Source of the DNA: Natranaerobius trueperi
GTDB lineage: Bacteria > Bacillota > Natranaerobiia > Natranaerobiales > Natranaerobiaceae
Direction of reading: 5' to 3'
NCBI RefSeq assembly: GCF_002216005.1
Contig: NZ_NIQC01000002.1
Location: 62,001-126,000, forward strand
Length of the DNA stretch: 64,000 nucleotides
The translations under genes and the position numbers were made by a program. This document shows positions 1 to 10,436 of the stretch, in pieces. The notes under the pieces are model-generated. The model was given only the letters and a program-made list of their open reading frames with translations. It was not told the DNA's origin and ran no database searches. Positions within the stretch are counted from its first letter, which is position 1. Every line of letters begins with the position of its first letter.

Positions 1-653
1 TTATAGTCTTGACTTGGAAGTAAAGGAAGCACTTTGTTTCCATCAGTAAAAGCAAGAAGGGATATTTCTTCTCCCTCTAGGTATTCTTCTAACACAACAT
101 TCATCTGTTCAGATAAAAATTTTTTTATAGTATTTAAAGCTTCGTTATAATCATTAGTTACTACAACACCTTTTCCTGAATATAATCCATCAGCTTTTAC
201 AACATAAGGTGGTGTCATTTCAGATAAAAATTTACTTCCTTTATTTATCTCCATATTATCTATACCTTTACTACCATCTAAATAGCAAGCTTTAGCAGTT
301 GGTATATTATTTTCTAACATCAAAGTTTTAGCAAACCACTTACTAGTTTCAATTTTTGCTCCTTCTTTAGTTGGTCCAAAGATCTTCAAATTATTTCTTT
401 GAAAATAATCTACTATCCCTAATGATAGGGGTAGTTCAGGTCCAACAACTGTTAAGTTTATTTCGTTTTTTTTAGCAAAAGATACTAAACTCTCAATATC
501 TGTTTCAGCAATGTTTACATTTGTACATTTACTTTCCTGTTGTGTACCATAGTTACCGGGAGCAACAAAAATCTCAGAAACCTGATTACTCTCTGATAGC
601 TTACAGGCAAGTGCGTGCTCTCGCCCTCCAGAACCTACAACTAATACTTTCAA
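1..653 (-). CDS. purD: Phosphoribosylamine-glycine ligase, N-terminal part (cut by window edge)
   Basis: Makes GAR from phosphoribosylamine, glycine and ATP, the second step of purine synthesis. Translation from TTG at 653 reads MKVLVVGSGGREHALA, the PurD N-terminal nucleotide-fold motif. The frame stays open to the window edge, where LPSQDYK matches the conserved PurD site. About 217 of some 420 residues are present. A GGGGGG-rich ribosome site lies just upstream. It is the last visible gene of the pur operon, 18 bp after purH. It was missed as an ATG frame because the start is TTG and the stop lies outside the window. Confidence 0.93.
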   Translation of the reverse strand, partial: MKVLVVGSGGREHALACKLSESNQVSEIFVAPGNYGTQQESKCTNVNIAETDIESLVSFAKKNEINLTVVGPELPLSLGIVDYFQRNNLKIFGPTKEGAKIETSKWFAKTLMLENNIPTAKACYLDGSKGIDNMEINKGSKFLSEMTPPYVVKADGLYSGKGVVVTNDYNEALNTIKKFLSEQMNVVLEEYLEGEEISLLAFTDGNKVLPLLPSQDY

Positions 654-671
654 AAGTCATCCCCCCACTCT

Positions 672-2174
672 TTAGTGCTTAAAATGACGTACACCTGTAA
701 AAAACATTGAAATCCCAGCATCAGAAGCTGCTTTTATGGAATCTTGATCACGTTTAGACCCACCAGGCTGAATAATACATGAAACTCCATATTCTTCACA
801 CTTTTTCACAACATCATCAAACGGGAAAAATGCATCTGATGCTAACACACTTCCATTTGCATGCTCTCCCGCATGCTCTAAAGCAAGCTTACTTGCTGTA
901 ATACGATTCATTTGACCCGCTCCAATTCCTAATGTTTGACCATCTTTTACTACAACGATTGCATTTGACTTCACATGTTTTACAACTTTTTCAGCCACTA
1001 CTAAATCAGATAACTGATCATCTGATACTTTTGGTCCTGTCATTAGATTCCAACTATCTAATGGAGAGATTTTTATATTTTTTTCTTGAACTAAATAACC
1101 AAAAGATACAGTTCTTATTTGTTTTGCTTTAGTCTTATCTACTTTAGTTTCTATAACCTTTAATCTAGGTTTTTTTGCTAAAACTTCTAGTGCCTCTTTT
1201 GTAAAAGATGGAGATATAACAACATCTAAGAATATAGACGTAATTTTTTGTGCTAACTTTTCAGTCACCTGATCATTAAAGGCAACTATCCCACCAAAAA
1301 TACTCACAGGATCACCAGCATATGCTTTTTCAAAGGCTGTCAATATATCGGTAGATACACCCACACCACACGGGTTAGTATGTTTAATTGCTACACATGC
1401 TTTAGAGTTAAACTCTGATACTAATTCTAGTGAGGCATCAATATCAACTAAATTATTATAAGATAAGGTATCTCCCTGGTGCTGAATAAAAGACCTATTT
1501 GGATCTTCTAAAAATACTGCTTTTTGGTGTGGGTTTTCTCCATACTTTAAGTCTTTTTTCGATAAAGAATTAATATCAGGCAATTCTAAGTTATAATCTC
1601 CGTTTAAATATTCTGCAATAACTGAATCGTAATAAGCTGTATGGCTAAATGCTTTTTTGGCTAAATATTTTCTGAGTTCTTCTGAAATTCCTTGGTTTTC
1701 AGTTAATTCCTCTATTAACTTATTGTAATCTTTTGGATCAACACAAGCTGTTACTCTATTCCAATTCTTAGCAGCCCCTCTAATTAATGTCGGGCCTCCT
1801 ATATCTATATTTTCTATAATTTCGTCTAGGGACACATTAGTTTGTTTTATAACTTCATTAAATGGATATAGATTAACAACAATAAGATCAAAAAGTTTTA
1901 TATCTAGATCTTTCAATTCAGGTTCTGTGCCTTGTTTCGCTAAGATTCCACCATGTATCTTAGGATGTAGAGTTTTCACACGACCACCAAGGATTTCAGG
2001 ATAACCTGTTATATCTTCTACACCCCTAACATCTACACCATTATCTTGCAAATATTTTAGAGTGCCTCCAGTTGATATGATTTCCGTCCCACAAGCTTCA
2101 AGAGTTTTTGCAAGATTAAGTACATTAGATTTATCATATACACTAATTAAAACTCTAGAAACTTTCGTTTTCAT
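672..2174 (-). CDS. purH: Bifunctional AICAR transformylase / IMP cyclohydrolase
   Basis: Catalyses the last two steps to IMP in the cytoplasm. The N-terminal cyclohydrolase domain shows STGGTLKYLQDNGV and GGRVKTLHPKIHGG. The transformylase domain carries LKYGENPHQK and the catalytic Lys-His pair in KHTNPCGV near residues 264-265. At 500 residues it has the usual family length. A GTG 15 bp further upstream is in frame, but it sits on top of the AGGTGG ribosome site, so ATG at 2174 is preferred; this gives a 4-bp ATGA overlap with purN. Confidence 0.96.
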   Translation of the reverse strand: MKTKVSRVLISVYDKSNVLNLAKTLEACGTEIISTGGTLKYLQDNGVDVRGVEDITGYPEILGGRVKTLHPKIHGGILAKQGTEPELKDLDIKLFDLIVVNLYPFNEVIKQTNVSLDEIIENIDIGGPTLIRGAAKNWNRVTACVDPKDYNKLIEELTENQGISEELRKYLAKKAFSHTAYYDSVIAEYLNGDYNLELPDINSLSKKDLKYGENPHQKAVFLEDPNRSFIQHQGDTLSYNNLVDIDASLELVSEFNSKACVAIKHTNPCGVGVSTDILTAFEKAYAGDPVSIFGGIVAFNDQVTEKLAQKITSIFLDVVISPSFTKEALEVLAKKPRLKVIETKVDKTKAKQIRTVSFGYLVQEKNIKISPLDSWNLMTGPKVSDDQLSDLVVAEKVVKHVKSNAIVVVKDGQTLGIGAGQMNRITASKLALEHAGEHANGSVLASDAFFPFDDVVKKCEEYGVSCIIQPGGSKRDQDSIKAASDAGISMFFTGVRHFKH

Positions 2175-2785
2175 TCTGTCATCACCCACCTCTGATTTCT
2201 TGTTTCCGTTATTTGGTTTAATAATAGTGCTTTAAGTGCTTTTACTATTAACTTACGTTCCTGTTCTTTTATTTTTTCTGTTAAAGATTCTACAGTATCA
2301 TCGGGTAAAACATTCACTTCTTTTTGTAGTAATATCGGTCCCTCATCCATTTTCTCTGTTACAAAATGCACTGTACACCCTGTTACTTTAACCCCATAAT
2401 CGTACGCTTTTTGTACTGCATTTAACCCTTTAAAAGATGGTAAAAGAGAAGGATGTGTATTTATAATACAATTTTGATAGTTTCTTATAAAATAAGAAGA
2501 TAGAATTTTCATATAACCTGCTAGTACTATATACTCAATTTGATTTGCCTGAAGATATGTTACCATTTCTCTGTCCATAACTTCTTTTTCACCATAATCT
2601 TTAATTGAAAAAACTTTTGTGGCTATACCTTCTCTTATAGCTCTTTGTCTAGCTAAACAATTAGGTTTGTCTGTTATTAATACAGAAAGCTCCCCGGGAA
2701 TTTCGCCTTTTTTATATGCATCAATTATATCTTGAAAGATAGTACCTGATCCAGAAGCGAAAACAGCAAATTGAGGGTTAATCAT
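2171..2785 (-). CDS. purN: Phosphoribosylglycinamide formyltransferase
   Basis: Transfers the formyl group of 10-formyl-THF to GAR. At 204 residues it is a normal PurN length. Catalytic residues are visible as Asn109 and His111 in INTHPSLLPSF and Asp147 in KMDEGP. The N-terminal loop reads SGSGTIFQDI where the family usually has SGxGSNxQ, a mild variation. It overlaps purM by 8 bp at its start and purH by 4 bp at its end, indicating tight translational coupling. Confidence 0.95.
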   Translation of the reverse strand: MINPQFAVFASGSGTIFQDIIDAYKKGEIPGELSVLITDKPNCLARQRAIREGIATKVFSIKDYGEKEVMDREMVTYLQANQIEYIVLAGYMKILSSYFIRNYQNCIINTHPSLLPSFKGLNAVQKAYDYGVKVTGCTVHFVTEKMDEGPILLQKEVNVLPDDTVESLTEKIKEQERKLIVKALKALLLNQITETRNQRWVMTE

Positions 2786-3839
2786 CCATAATCACACCCT
2801 GGAGTTCTTGCCTTTTTTCAATCACCTCACCTATAATCTCTGCCTGTTCCCCTTTATCATCAAGCATTTTTTTAGCTTCATGCGCTTCTTCTCTCGGTAG
2901 TATTAAAACAAACCCAACTCCCATATTGAAGGTTTGAAACATTTCTTTTTCTGTAATTTTCCCTGATTTTTGAATTAAATCAAAAATTGGTTTAGTTAAA
3001 CTTCTAACTTTTTGTCTAGATACTCTGACAGCGCAGTTATTAGATAGCACACGACTTATATTATCATATAAGCCTCCACCAGTAATATGAGCCATACCAG
3101 TCACATTAGATTGTTCTAAAATCGAGTGCACTAAGTCTACATAAATTTTAGTTGGTTTCAAAAGCTCTTCTTCAAGAGAATTTTCAAGTTCATCTGGTGT
3201 ATCATCTAAACAAAATTTGCCACCTTCTTCTTTTAATAAGGTTTTTCTTACAAGGGAGTATCCGTTACTATGAATCCCCGAAGAGCTAATACCTAATATT
3301 AGATCACCTGATTTTATATCTGAACCATCTACCATATCTTTTTTTTCAACTACACCAACAGTAAAGCCAGCTAGATCAAACAAATCATTTTGATAAAAGC
3401 CAGGCATTTCTGCAGTCTCTCCGCCAACAAGACTACATCTAGCTTGACTACAACCTTTCGTAATTCCACTTAAAACTTTTTGAATAGTTTGTTCATTTAA
3501 GCTATCCATAGCTAAATAATCTAAAAAAACAAGTGGTTTAGCACCTTGTACTAAAATATCATTTACACACATGGCTACTAAATCTATACCTATGGTATCA
3601 AAAATACCAGCTTTTTTAGCAAGCTTCAGTTTTGTTCCAACCCCATCAGTAGAGGTTACAAACACTGGATCTTGGTAGTTTGCTTTTAGTTGAAATAGAG
3701 CACCAAAACCACCTACACCCGATAAAATTTCTGCGTTATCAGTATTTTCTATTGTATCAGTGGCGATATTTTGGATATTTTGTGCTATTTTATTACCTTT
3801 TTCAATATCCACCCCGGCACTTTTATAGTTATCACCCAT
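2778..3839 (-). CDS. purM: Phosphoribosylformylglycinamidine cyclo-ligase (AIR synthetase)
   Basis: Closes FGAM to AIR using ATP. Conserved PurM features are YKSAGVDIEKGN at the N-terminus, GGFGALF, STDGVGTKLKLA (nucleotide and substrate loop), GIDLVAMCVNDILVQGA and GGETAEMPG. Length (353) is typical. ATG at 3839 follows a GAGGAGG site. It starts 1 bp after the purF stop and overlaps purN by 8 bp. Confidence 0.96.
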   Translation of the reverse strand: MGDNYKSAGVDIEKGNKIAQNIQNIATDTIENTDNAEILSGVGGFGALFQLKANYQDPVFVTSTDGVGTKLKLAKKAGIFDTIGIDLVAMCVNDILVQGAKPLVFLDYLAMDSLNEQTIQKVLSGITKGCSQARCSLVGGETAEMPGFYQNDLFDLAGFTVGVVEKKDMVDGSDIKSGDLILGISSSGIHSNGYSLVRKTLLKEEGGKFCLDDTPDELENSLEEELLKPTKIYVDLVHSILEQSNVTGMAHITGGGLYDNISRVLSNNCAVRVSRQKVRSLTKPIFDLIQKSGKITEKEMFQTFNMGVGFVLILPREEAHEAKKMLDDKGEQAEIIGEVIEKRQELQGVIMDD

Positions 3840-3840
3840 A

Positions 3841-5241
3841 TTAGTCCTCCTCTGTTACAGGATATTCTCCATTAAAACAGGCCAAACAATAACCTGTATT
3901 TTCATTTAACCCAGGCACACGTTCAACTGCCCTAACCATTCCTTGGATACTTAAAAACTGTAAACTATCAGCACCAATTTCTGTTCTTATTTCTTCAACA
4001 TTAAGTTTGGATGCAATCAACTCACCGCAAGAAGATGTATCAATACCATAATAGCAAGGAAATTTCACTGGTGGTGAACTTATCAGTATATGCACTTCTT
4101 TAGCTCCAGCATCTCTCAATGTCTTAATAATGTTAGTAATAGTAGTACCTCGAACAATTGAATCATCTACTAATATAATTCTTTTCCCAAACACTGTAGC
4201 ATTAACTGGGTTTAGTTTAACTTGTACCCCCAACTCTCTCATTTCTTGATTTGGCTTAATAAATGTTCTACCAATATACCGATTTTTAATAAGTCCCATT
4301 TCATATGGAAGATTAAGAGCTTCTGCAACTCCTGACGCTGCAGAAAGACTTGAATCAGGAACACCAGAAACTATATCTGCTGTAATGTTGCTTTCTTTTG
4401 CTAGTTCTTTCCCTAGTTCTTTTCTTACTAAATGAACATTTTTACCAATTAAATTACTATCAGGACGAGCAAAATAAATGTATTCAAATATACAAAGAGA
4501 AGGATCTTTCGGCTCTAATAAAGTTGTACTCGTAATACCTTGTTTATCTATCACTACCATCTCTCCAGGTGAAATATCTCTCACATATTCTGCTCCTATA
4601 GTATCAAAAGCACATGTTTCAGAAGAAAGAACATAACCACCATCAACCTTTCCTAGTGATAATGGTCTAAATCCATGAGCATCCCTAAAAGCAATGAGTC
4701 TATCTGTAGTCATTAGTAAAAAAGTGTATCCACCTTTCATCATTGATGCTACTTCTTTTAGCCCATCTATTATATTGTTATAGCTTGATTTAGCTAACAA
4801 GTGTGCTAATATCTCGCTATCAGTAGTAGTCTGAAAAATTGTACCTTCCTCTTCTAATCTTTTTCTTAACCCTTTAGCATTTTTTAGGTTTCCATTATGA
4901 ACAATAGAAATCTTACCTAGCTTACAGGTTATGGTCAATGGTTGTGCATTAGTAACTGAGCTATCACCTTCTGTTGAATAACGAACATGCCCTATAGCAT
5001 TATAACCTGAAAGGTTCTCTAGAGTATCTCCTTGGAAAACTTCACTAACTAGACCCATTTTTTTTTTAGTTTTTATATCTGATCCATCACTAATTGATAT
5101 GCCAGCACTCTCTTGCCCTCGATGTTGAAGTGCATATAGCCCAAAATGTATATAGCTTTGTACATCTTTTTCAGGAGCAAACATACCAACTACCCCGCAC
5201 TCTTCAGATAATTTATCTTGATTTTTTAATCCATAATCCAC
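3841..5241 (-). CDS. purF: Glutamine phosphoribosylpyrophosphate amidotransferase, Fe-S type
   Basis: Commits PRPP to purine synthesis by making phosphoribosylamine. A short propeptide precedes the nucleophile Cys15 (SEECGVVGMF), which is exposed by cleavage in this family. The PRPP motif ILVDDSIVRGTT is present. Four Cys positions typical of the Bacillus-type [4Fe-4S] enzyme are all there: SLCIFEY, KFPCYYG and YCLAC. GTG at 5241 is chosen because GGAGGG lies 9 bp upstream; an in-frame TTG at 5259 lies on the ribosome site. It overlaps purL by 16 bp. Confidence 0.94.
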   Translation of the reverse strand: MDYGLKNQDKLSEECGVVGMFAPEKDVQSYIHFGLYALQHRGQESAGISISDGSDIKTKKKMGLVSEVFQGDTLENLSGYNAIGHVRYSTEGDSSVTNAQPLTITCKLGKISIVHNGNLKNAKGLRKRLEEEGTIFQTTTDSEILAHLLAKSSYNNIIDGLKEVASMMKGGYTFLLMTTDRLIAFRDAHGFRPLSLGKVDGGYVLSSETCAFDTIGAEYVRDISPGEMVVIDKQGITSTTLLEPKDPSLCIFEYIYFARPDSNLIGKNVHLVRKELGKELAKESNITADIVSGVPDSSLSAASGVAEALNLPYEMGLIKNRYIGRTFIKPNQEMRELGVQVKLNPVNATVFGKRIILVDDSIVRGTTITNIIKTLRDAGAKEVHILISSPPVKFPCYYGIDTSSCGELIASKLNVEEIRTEIGADSLQFLSIQGMVRAVERVPGLNENTGYCLACFNGEYPVTEED

Positions 5242-7427
5242 GGTATAGCTCCCTCCCAAGAATTTTTTAAATCATTTATCCCTAGATTTATCTCTTCATC
5301 ACCTTTTGTTATAGATAATCTAGATTCGTTAATTGTCCCTATCACCTGAGATGGTATATCATCTTTTTTTGCTAATTCTACTAAACTATCTACTTTGTCA
5401 CTCGAAACTGATACTAATACTCTAGATTGACTTTCAGAAAATAACCAAGTCAACATAGATTTATCTGTCGGTAAATCTATAGTGCAACCAATGTTACCAA
5501 GGATACAACTTTTCGTTAGAGAAACAGCTAATCCACCATCAGATAAATCATCACAGGATTTAACTAATTCAGAATTTATTATTTTCAGTATAAACTCTTG
5601 TAAATTTTGTTCTTTATACAGATCTATTTCGGGTGTACGACCTATCGTTTTCTCAGTTAATAGATATCCTAATTCAGAAGCACCTAATTCTTCATATGTC
5701 TCACCTAATAAAACTAACATATCTCCTTCATCTTTAAAGTCAGCTGACATAATTTTACTAAGATCTTCAACTAAACCTACCATACCAATGACTGGTGTTG
5801 GTTTTATATCTTCATTCTCTCCCTCATTATAAAGACTGACATTCCCTCCTGTTACTGGTATACCTAAAGTTTCACATGCCTCTTTCATACCTTTTATGGT
5901 ATTAGCTAACTGGTAGTATATTTGTGGTTTTTCTGGGTTTCCAAAGTTCAAACAATTAGTTAATCCTAAAGGTTTAGCTCCAGTAGTTACTAGATTTCTA
6001 CTGGCTTCACAAACAGCTATTTTAGCCCCTCTCTTTGGGTCTGCATAAACATATCTTGAGTTGCCATCACAGTTAATGGCAATACCTTTATTTTTTCCTT
6101 TTAGTCTAACTACAGAAGCATTACTTTTAGGGGCTTTAACAGTATTTGCACCAACAGTATAATCAAACTGTTCATAAATCCATTGTTTTGATCCAATATT
6201 AGGAGAGTTAAGCATATTAATGATTAAATTTTCGTAAGAATAATTATTTGCTGTTATCATTGTTTGCAGTTTTTGTGATACCTGAGGCTCTTGTTTCCAT
6301 TGTTCAGTTAAATACTGAGGAAATTTAATTTCTCGTAATTTTTCTGGCACATTGTCAGTTAAGGCTCTTGGGGGGACATTCGCAACAGTAATATCTCTAT
6401 TATTTACTATAAGTTTTTTTTCTTCAATAACTTCTCCGATTACAGAAGCATCTAAGCCTAACTCTTTAACTTTATCCCTTAACCTTTCTACTTGGCTTTC
6501 TTTCACGATAAACAACATCCGTTCCTGAGATTCACTTAGCATAATTTCATAAGGTGTCATATTTTCTTCTCTTAAAGGAACTTGTGAAACATCCATCGTT
6601 ACTCCCATATCACTTTTACTAGCCATCTCTGATGCTGCTGAAACTAATCCTCCTGCACCTAGATCTTGTAATCCCACTATTGCAGATGATTCAGTTTTAA
6701 GTAGATTTTGACATGTTTCAATTAATAACTTACCCATAAATGGATCTCCTACTTGAACAGAAGGACGATCAGAGGCATTATCACCTGACAAAGCTTCTGA
6801 TGCAAAACTTGCACCTAAAATACCATCTCTTCCGGTTTTTGACCCAACTAATAATAATAAGTTACCAGGAGAACCAGTTTCACCTCGATAGAGTTCATCT
6901 TCTTTTAACGTACCAACACACATAGCATTCACCAAAGGGTTTTCATTGTATGAAGGATCAAAATAAACCTCACCAGCTACTGTAGGAACACCTACACAAT
7001 TTCCATAGCCCCCTATTCCTGATACAACTCCACCGAACAAATATCTTGTTCTCTTAGTCTTTAATGGTGAAAATCTAAGAGAGTTTAATAGAGCAGTGGG
7101 CCTTGCTCCCATTGAGATTACATCTCTAATTATCCCTCCAACACCAGTTGAAGCACCTTGATAAGGTTCTATAGCAGAAGGATGGTTATGACTTTCTATT
7201 TTAAAGGCAACAGCATCTCCATCTCCTAAACTTATAACCCCTGCATTCTCCCCAGGACCTTGAATAACGTTTTCACCTTTACTAGGTAACTCTTTTAATA
7301 AAGGTTTAGAATTTTTATAGCTACAATGCTCACTCCACATCACTTCAAACATCCCACGTTCTACTTCATTTGGTTCTTTTTTCAGTAAATTTTTAATTGT
7401 CTGTAATTCTATATTAGTAAGAGCCAA
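5226..7427 (-). CDS. purL: Phosphoribosylformylglycinamidine synthase subunit PurL
   Basis: Synthetase subunit converting FGAR to FGAM with ammonia channelled from PurQ; PurS completes the complex. At about 733 residues it is the small Gram-positive type. Motifs seen are MWSEHCSYKNSKPLL, KIESHNHPSAIEPYQGA and LGAGGL. TTG at 7427 is favoured because a GGGAGGGG site lies about 6 bp upstream; the in-frame ATG at 7448 precedes that site. It overlaps purQ by 14 bp. Confidence 0.95.
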   Translation of the reverse strand: MALTNIELQTIKNLLKKEPNEVERGMFEVMWSEHCSYKNSKPLLKELPSKGENVIQGPGENAGVISLGDGDAVAFKIESHNHPSAIEPYQGASTGVGGIIRDVISMGARPTALLNSLRFSPLKTKRTRYLFGGVVSGIGGYGNCVGVPTVAGEVYFDPSYNENPLVNAMCVGTLKEDELYRGETGSPGNLLLLVGSKTGRDGILGASFASEALSGDNASDRPSVQVGDPFMGKLLIETCQNLLKTESSAIVGLQDLGAGGLVSAASEMASKSDMGVTMDVSQVPLREENMTPYEIMLSESQERMLFIVKESQVERLRDKVKELGLDASVIGEVIEEKKLIVNNRDITVANVPPRALTDNVPEKLREIKFPQYLTEQWKQEPQVSQKLQTMITANNYSYENLIINMLNSPNIGSKQWIYEQFDYTVGANTVKAPKSNASVVRLKGKNKGIAINCDGNSRYVYADPKRGAKIAVCEASRNLVTTGAKPLGLTNCLNFGNPEKPQIYYQLANTIKGMKEACETLGIPVTGGNVSLYNEGENEDIKPTPVIGMVGLVEDLSKIMSADFKDEGDMLVLLGETYEELGASELGYLLTEKTIGRTPEIDLYKEQNLQEFILKIINSELVKSCDDLSDGGLAVSLTKSCILGNIGCTIDLPTDKSMLTWLFSESQSRVLVSVSSDKVDSLVELAKKDDIPSQVIGTINESRLSITKGDEEINLGINDLKNSWEGAIPWIMD

Positions 7428-8133
7428 ATTTATCCCCTCCCTGTTCATTCCAGTGTTTTAAAATAGATTTAAAGATTTTTAACCCGTCTTCTAAACCAAG
7501 TATTTTTTCACCTGCACGTTCTGGATGAGGCATCATACCTAAAACATTTTTGTCTAGATTTGAAATCCCGGCAATGTTTTGGATTGAACCATTCGGATTA
7601 GCATTACTAGTAGGCTCGTTATTTCTATCTACATATCTAAATAAAATTTGATTATTACTCTCTAACTGTTTAAGTTCATCTTGGCTAATATAATAATTTC
7701 CATCACCATGGGCAATTGGTAAACAGATAGATTCTTTTTTATTTAATTGGTTTGTGAAAGGAGTATCTGTTGTTTCAACACGTAGATAAACACTTTTACT
7801 GACGAATTTTAATTGCTTATTTTGAATCAAAGTTCCGGGAAGTAAACCCGATTCAACTAATATTTGAAAACCATTACATATACCAATTACATACCCACCA
7901 TTATTAGCAAATTTGATTACATCTTCCATAATTGGTACATGGGCAGAAATTGCTCCAGGACGTAAATAGTCACCATAACTAAAACCTCCAGGAAGGATTA
8001 CACAATCGATCTCTTTTGGTAGGCTATCTTTATACCATAAATACGTAACTGATTCTTGTAATACATCTTTAATAAAATGAAAAGCATCTCGGTCACATGT
8101 TGAGCCTGGGAAAACAACTATACCAAAATTCAT
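7414..8133 (-). CDS. purQ: Phosphoribosylformylglycinamidine synthase subunit PurQ (glutaminase)
   Basis: Class I glutamine amidotransferase that supplies ammonia to PurL. PGGFSYGDYLRPGA (oxyanion region), the nucleophile Cys in GICNGFQIL, and the His/Glu pair in MPHPERAGE are all visible. At 239 residues it is the short, separate PurQ of Gram-positives. The start overlaps the purS stop as ATGA. Confidence 0.96.
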   Translation of the reverse strand: MNFGIVVFPGSTCDRDAFHFIKDVLQESVTYLWYKDSLPKEIDCVILPGGFSYGDYLRPGAISAHVPIMEDVIKFANNGGYVIGICNGFQILVESGLLPGTLIQNKQLKFVSKSVYLRVETTDTPFTNQLNKKESICLPIAHGDGNYYISQDELKQLESNNQILFRYVDRNNEPTSNANPNGSIQNIAGISNLDKNVLGMMPHPERAGEKILGLEDGLKIFKSILKHWNEQGGDKFGSY

Positions 8134-8387
8134 TTTGACATTACCTCCACTAATTCGTATTGGTAATTTTCAATTACTGGATTTGTGAGTAAACGTTCAC
8201 ACATTTGTTCTACTCTTTTTTCTAGCTGTTCTCTATCATTATCTTCTAATGATAACGTAATCAGTTTTCCAACTTTAACATCATTTACTTCATTAAAGTT
8301 CATGGAATGTAAAGAATCCTTTATAGCTTCACCCTGTGGATCTAGCACACCAGTCTTTAAATTAACTTTGATTTGAGCTCTAAACAT
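8130..8387 (-). CDS. purS: Phosphoribosylformylglycinamidine synthase subunit PurS
   Basis: Small dimeric subunit (85 residues) that bridges PurL and PurQ. KVNLKTGVLDPQGEAI at the N-terminus and the LLTNPVIENYQYE tail match PurS. It overlaps purC by 8 bp and purQ by 4 bp, so the three FGAM synthase subunits are translationally coupled. Confidence 0.95.
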   Translation of the reverse strand: MFRAQIKVNLKTGVLDPQGEAIKDSLHSMNFNEVNDVKVGKLITLSLEDNDREQLEKRVEQMCERLLTNPVIENYQYELVEVMSK

Positions 8388-9114
8388 CTTTTTCTAACCT
8401 CCTTTGTATTCTCTGATATAGTTCTTCATAACCAGCTAACACATCTCTCTTGTTTTCTCTAAAGTTATCTTTATCTAAACTTTCTTTAGTTAATTTATCC
8501 CATAATCGACATGTGTCTGGTGTAATCTCATCTGACAAAATAATTTCACCTGATACACGCCCAAATTCTAATTTAAAATCAACTAAAATTAAGTTAAGAT
8601 CATAAAAATATTGTTTTAGTAGTTGGTTTATGCGTAAAGCTAAATTTGACATTTCTTTTAGTTGATATGAAGTAGCTAGGTTAATAGCTATAGCATGATG
8701 TTCATTAATTAGAGGGTCTTTTAGCTTATCCTCTTTATAATAAAATTCTACTACCGGGTACGCTAATTCAGTCCCTTTTTCTAGTCCTAATCTGTTAACT
8801 AAACTACCTGCCACTATATTTCTAACGACTACTTCTATTGGGATAATTTTAGTCTTTGTAACTAGCATTTCACGATCAGATAAACATTTAATAAAATGAG
8901 TTGATACACCTTGATTCTCTAAATAGTTTAGTAACTGAGAACTAATCTTGTTATTTAATATTCCTTTTCCATCACGAGAGTCTTTTAAATTTCCATCAAA
9001 AGCTGTAAGATCATCTTTAAACTCAAGCACACATTGGTTGTCATGATTGTTATTTTGGAGTGAATAAACTTTTTTTGCTTTCCCCTCATACAAAATTGAA
9101 CCTTTAGTTACCAT
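8380..9114 (-). CDS. purC: SAICAR synthase
   Basis: Ligates aspartate to CAIR using ATP. At 244 residues it is normal for the bacterial enzyme. Family motifs: LYEGKAKKVYS (N-terminal nucleotide loop), KDDLTAFDGN, PIEVVVRNIVAGS and LVDFKLEFGR. ATG at 9114 follows AAGGGGG. It is separated from purB by only about 30 bp and overlaps purS. Confidence 0.96.
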   Translation of the reverse strand: MVTKGSILYEGKAKKVYSLQNNNHDNQCVLEFKDDLTAFDGNLKDSRDGKGILNNKISSQLLNYLENQGVSTHFIKCLSDREMLVTKTKIIPIEVVVRNIVAGSLVNRLGLEKGTELAYPVVEFYYKEDKLKDPLINEHHAIAINLATSYQLKEMSNLALRINQLLKQYFYDLNLILVDFKLEFGRVSGEIILSDEITPDTCRLWDKLTKESLDKDNFRENKRDVLAGYEELYQRIQRRLEKDV

Positions 9115-9143
9115 AGTATATCCCCCTTTTATAGAGGATTGGG

Positions 9144-10436
9144 CTAGATGCCCAATCTCTTAAAAATATAGTCTATATTTTTCATATACCAATCAGTATC
9201 AAAACACTGATCTAGCTCATCCCCAGGTAATAACTCGAGAATTTTATCATCAGTTTTTAATAGATCTTTAAAGTTTTTACCATTCTCCCAGGATTTCATA
9301 GCATGTTTTTGCACTAAGTCATACGCCTCTTCTCTAGATAACCCCTTATCAATCAATCTTAAAAGTACCCTCTGACTAAATACGAGTCCATATGTCTTAT
9401 TAATATTCTCTTTCATATTTTCTGGGTAGACATGAAGATCAGTAATGATTCTTTTTAATATCTTTAATAAATAATGAGTTAATGTAGTGCTATCAGGGAT
9501 AGTTATCCTCTCAACAGATGAATGAGATATATCTCGTTCGTGCCATAATGGTTGATTTTCAAAAGCAGTTACTGCATTACTTCTGAGTACCCTCGAAAGA
9601 CCTGAAATTTTCTCACAATTAACAGGATTACGTTTATGCGGCATTGCAGAAGAACCTTTTTGCCCTTTATAAAATGGTTCTTCTACTTCTCTAACCTCAG
9701 ATTTTTGTAAGTTTCTAATTTCTGTTGCGATTTTATCCATAGTACCACCAAGAATAGCTAAAGTAGACATTACTTCAGCATGTCTATCTCTTTGTAGAAT
9801 TTGTGTAGAAGTTAAGGCAGGTTTTAAACCCATCTTTTCACAGACAAATTCTTCTACAAAGGGAGGTACATTAGCAAAAGTGCCTACAGCGCCTGATATT
9901 TTTCCTACACTTATTGAGTCTTTTGCTTGTTCTAGTCGCTTTTTATTTCTAGTCATCTCATCATAAAAAAGTGCTAGTTTAAGCCCTAAACTGGTAGGTT
10001 CTGCATGAACACCATGGGTACGACCTATAATGGGTGTATATTTATACTCATTAGCTTTATCTTTCAAAACCTCAATTAATTGATCTAACTCATCTTGTAT
10101 AATAGATAATGCATCCTTAATTAAAGCTGCTAATGCAGTATCAACAACATCTGAAGAAGTCAACCCATAATGAACATATTTTTTCTCAGAACCCATATTT
10201 TCAGATAATGATCTGGTAAAAGCTACTACATCATGACGTGTTTCTTCTTCTATTTCTAATATACGAGATACATCTATTTTGGCATTTTCACGAATTTTTG
10301 ACACGGCCTCTTTTGGGACTTCACCAAGCTCTGAAAAAGCTTCACTTGCATATATTTCAACATCTAACCATTTCTTAAATTTAGCTTCTAAATCCCATAA
10401 TTGTTTCATTTCAGCAGTTTGGTATCTTTCAATCAC
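9144..10436 (-). CDS. purB: Adenylosuccinate lyase
   Basis: Cleaves SAICAR in IMP synthesis and adenylosuccinate in AMP synthesis. The fumarase-superfamily signature [17 protein letters not shown] carries the catalytic Ser loop; TSSDVVDTA and [11 protein letters not shown] are further substrate-site motifs. Length (430) is standard. The start is GTG at 10436, overlapping the purE stop by 8 bp, with an AAAGGATGAG ribosome site inside purE. Confidence 0.96.
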   Translation of the reverse strand: MIERYQTAEMKQLWDLEAKFKKWLDVEIYASEAFSELGEVPKEAVSKIRENAKIDVSRILEIEEETRHDVVAFTRSLSENMGSEKKYVHYGLTSSDVVDTALAALIKDALSIIQDELDQLIEVLKDKANEYKYTPIIGRTHGVHAEPTSLGLKLALFYDEMTRNKKRLEQAKDSISVGKISGAVGTFANVPPFVEEFVCEKMGLKPALTSTQILQRDRHAEVMSTLAILGGTMDKIATEIRNLQKSEVREVEEPFYKGQKGSSAMPHKRNPVNCEKISGLSRVLRSNAVTAFENQPLWHERDISHSSVERITIPDSTTLTHYLLKILKRIITDLHVYPENMKENINKTYGLVFSQRVLLRLIDKGLSREEAYDLVQKHAMKSWENGKNFKDLLKTDDKILELLPGDELDQCFDTDWYMKNIDYIFKRLGI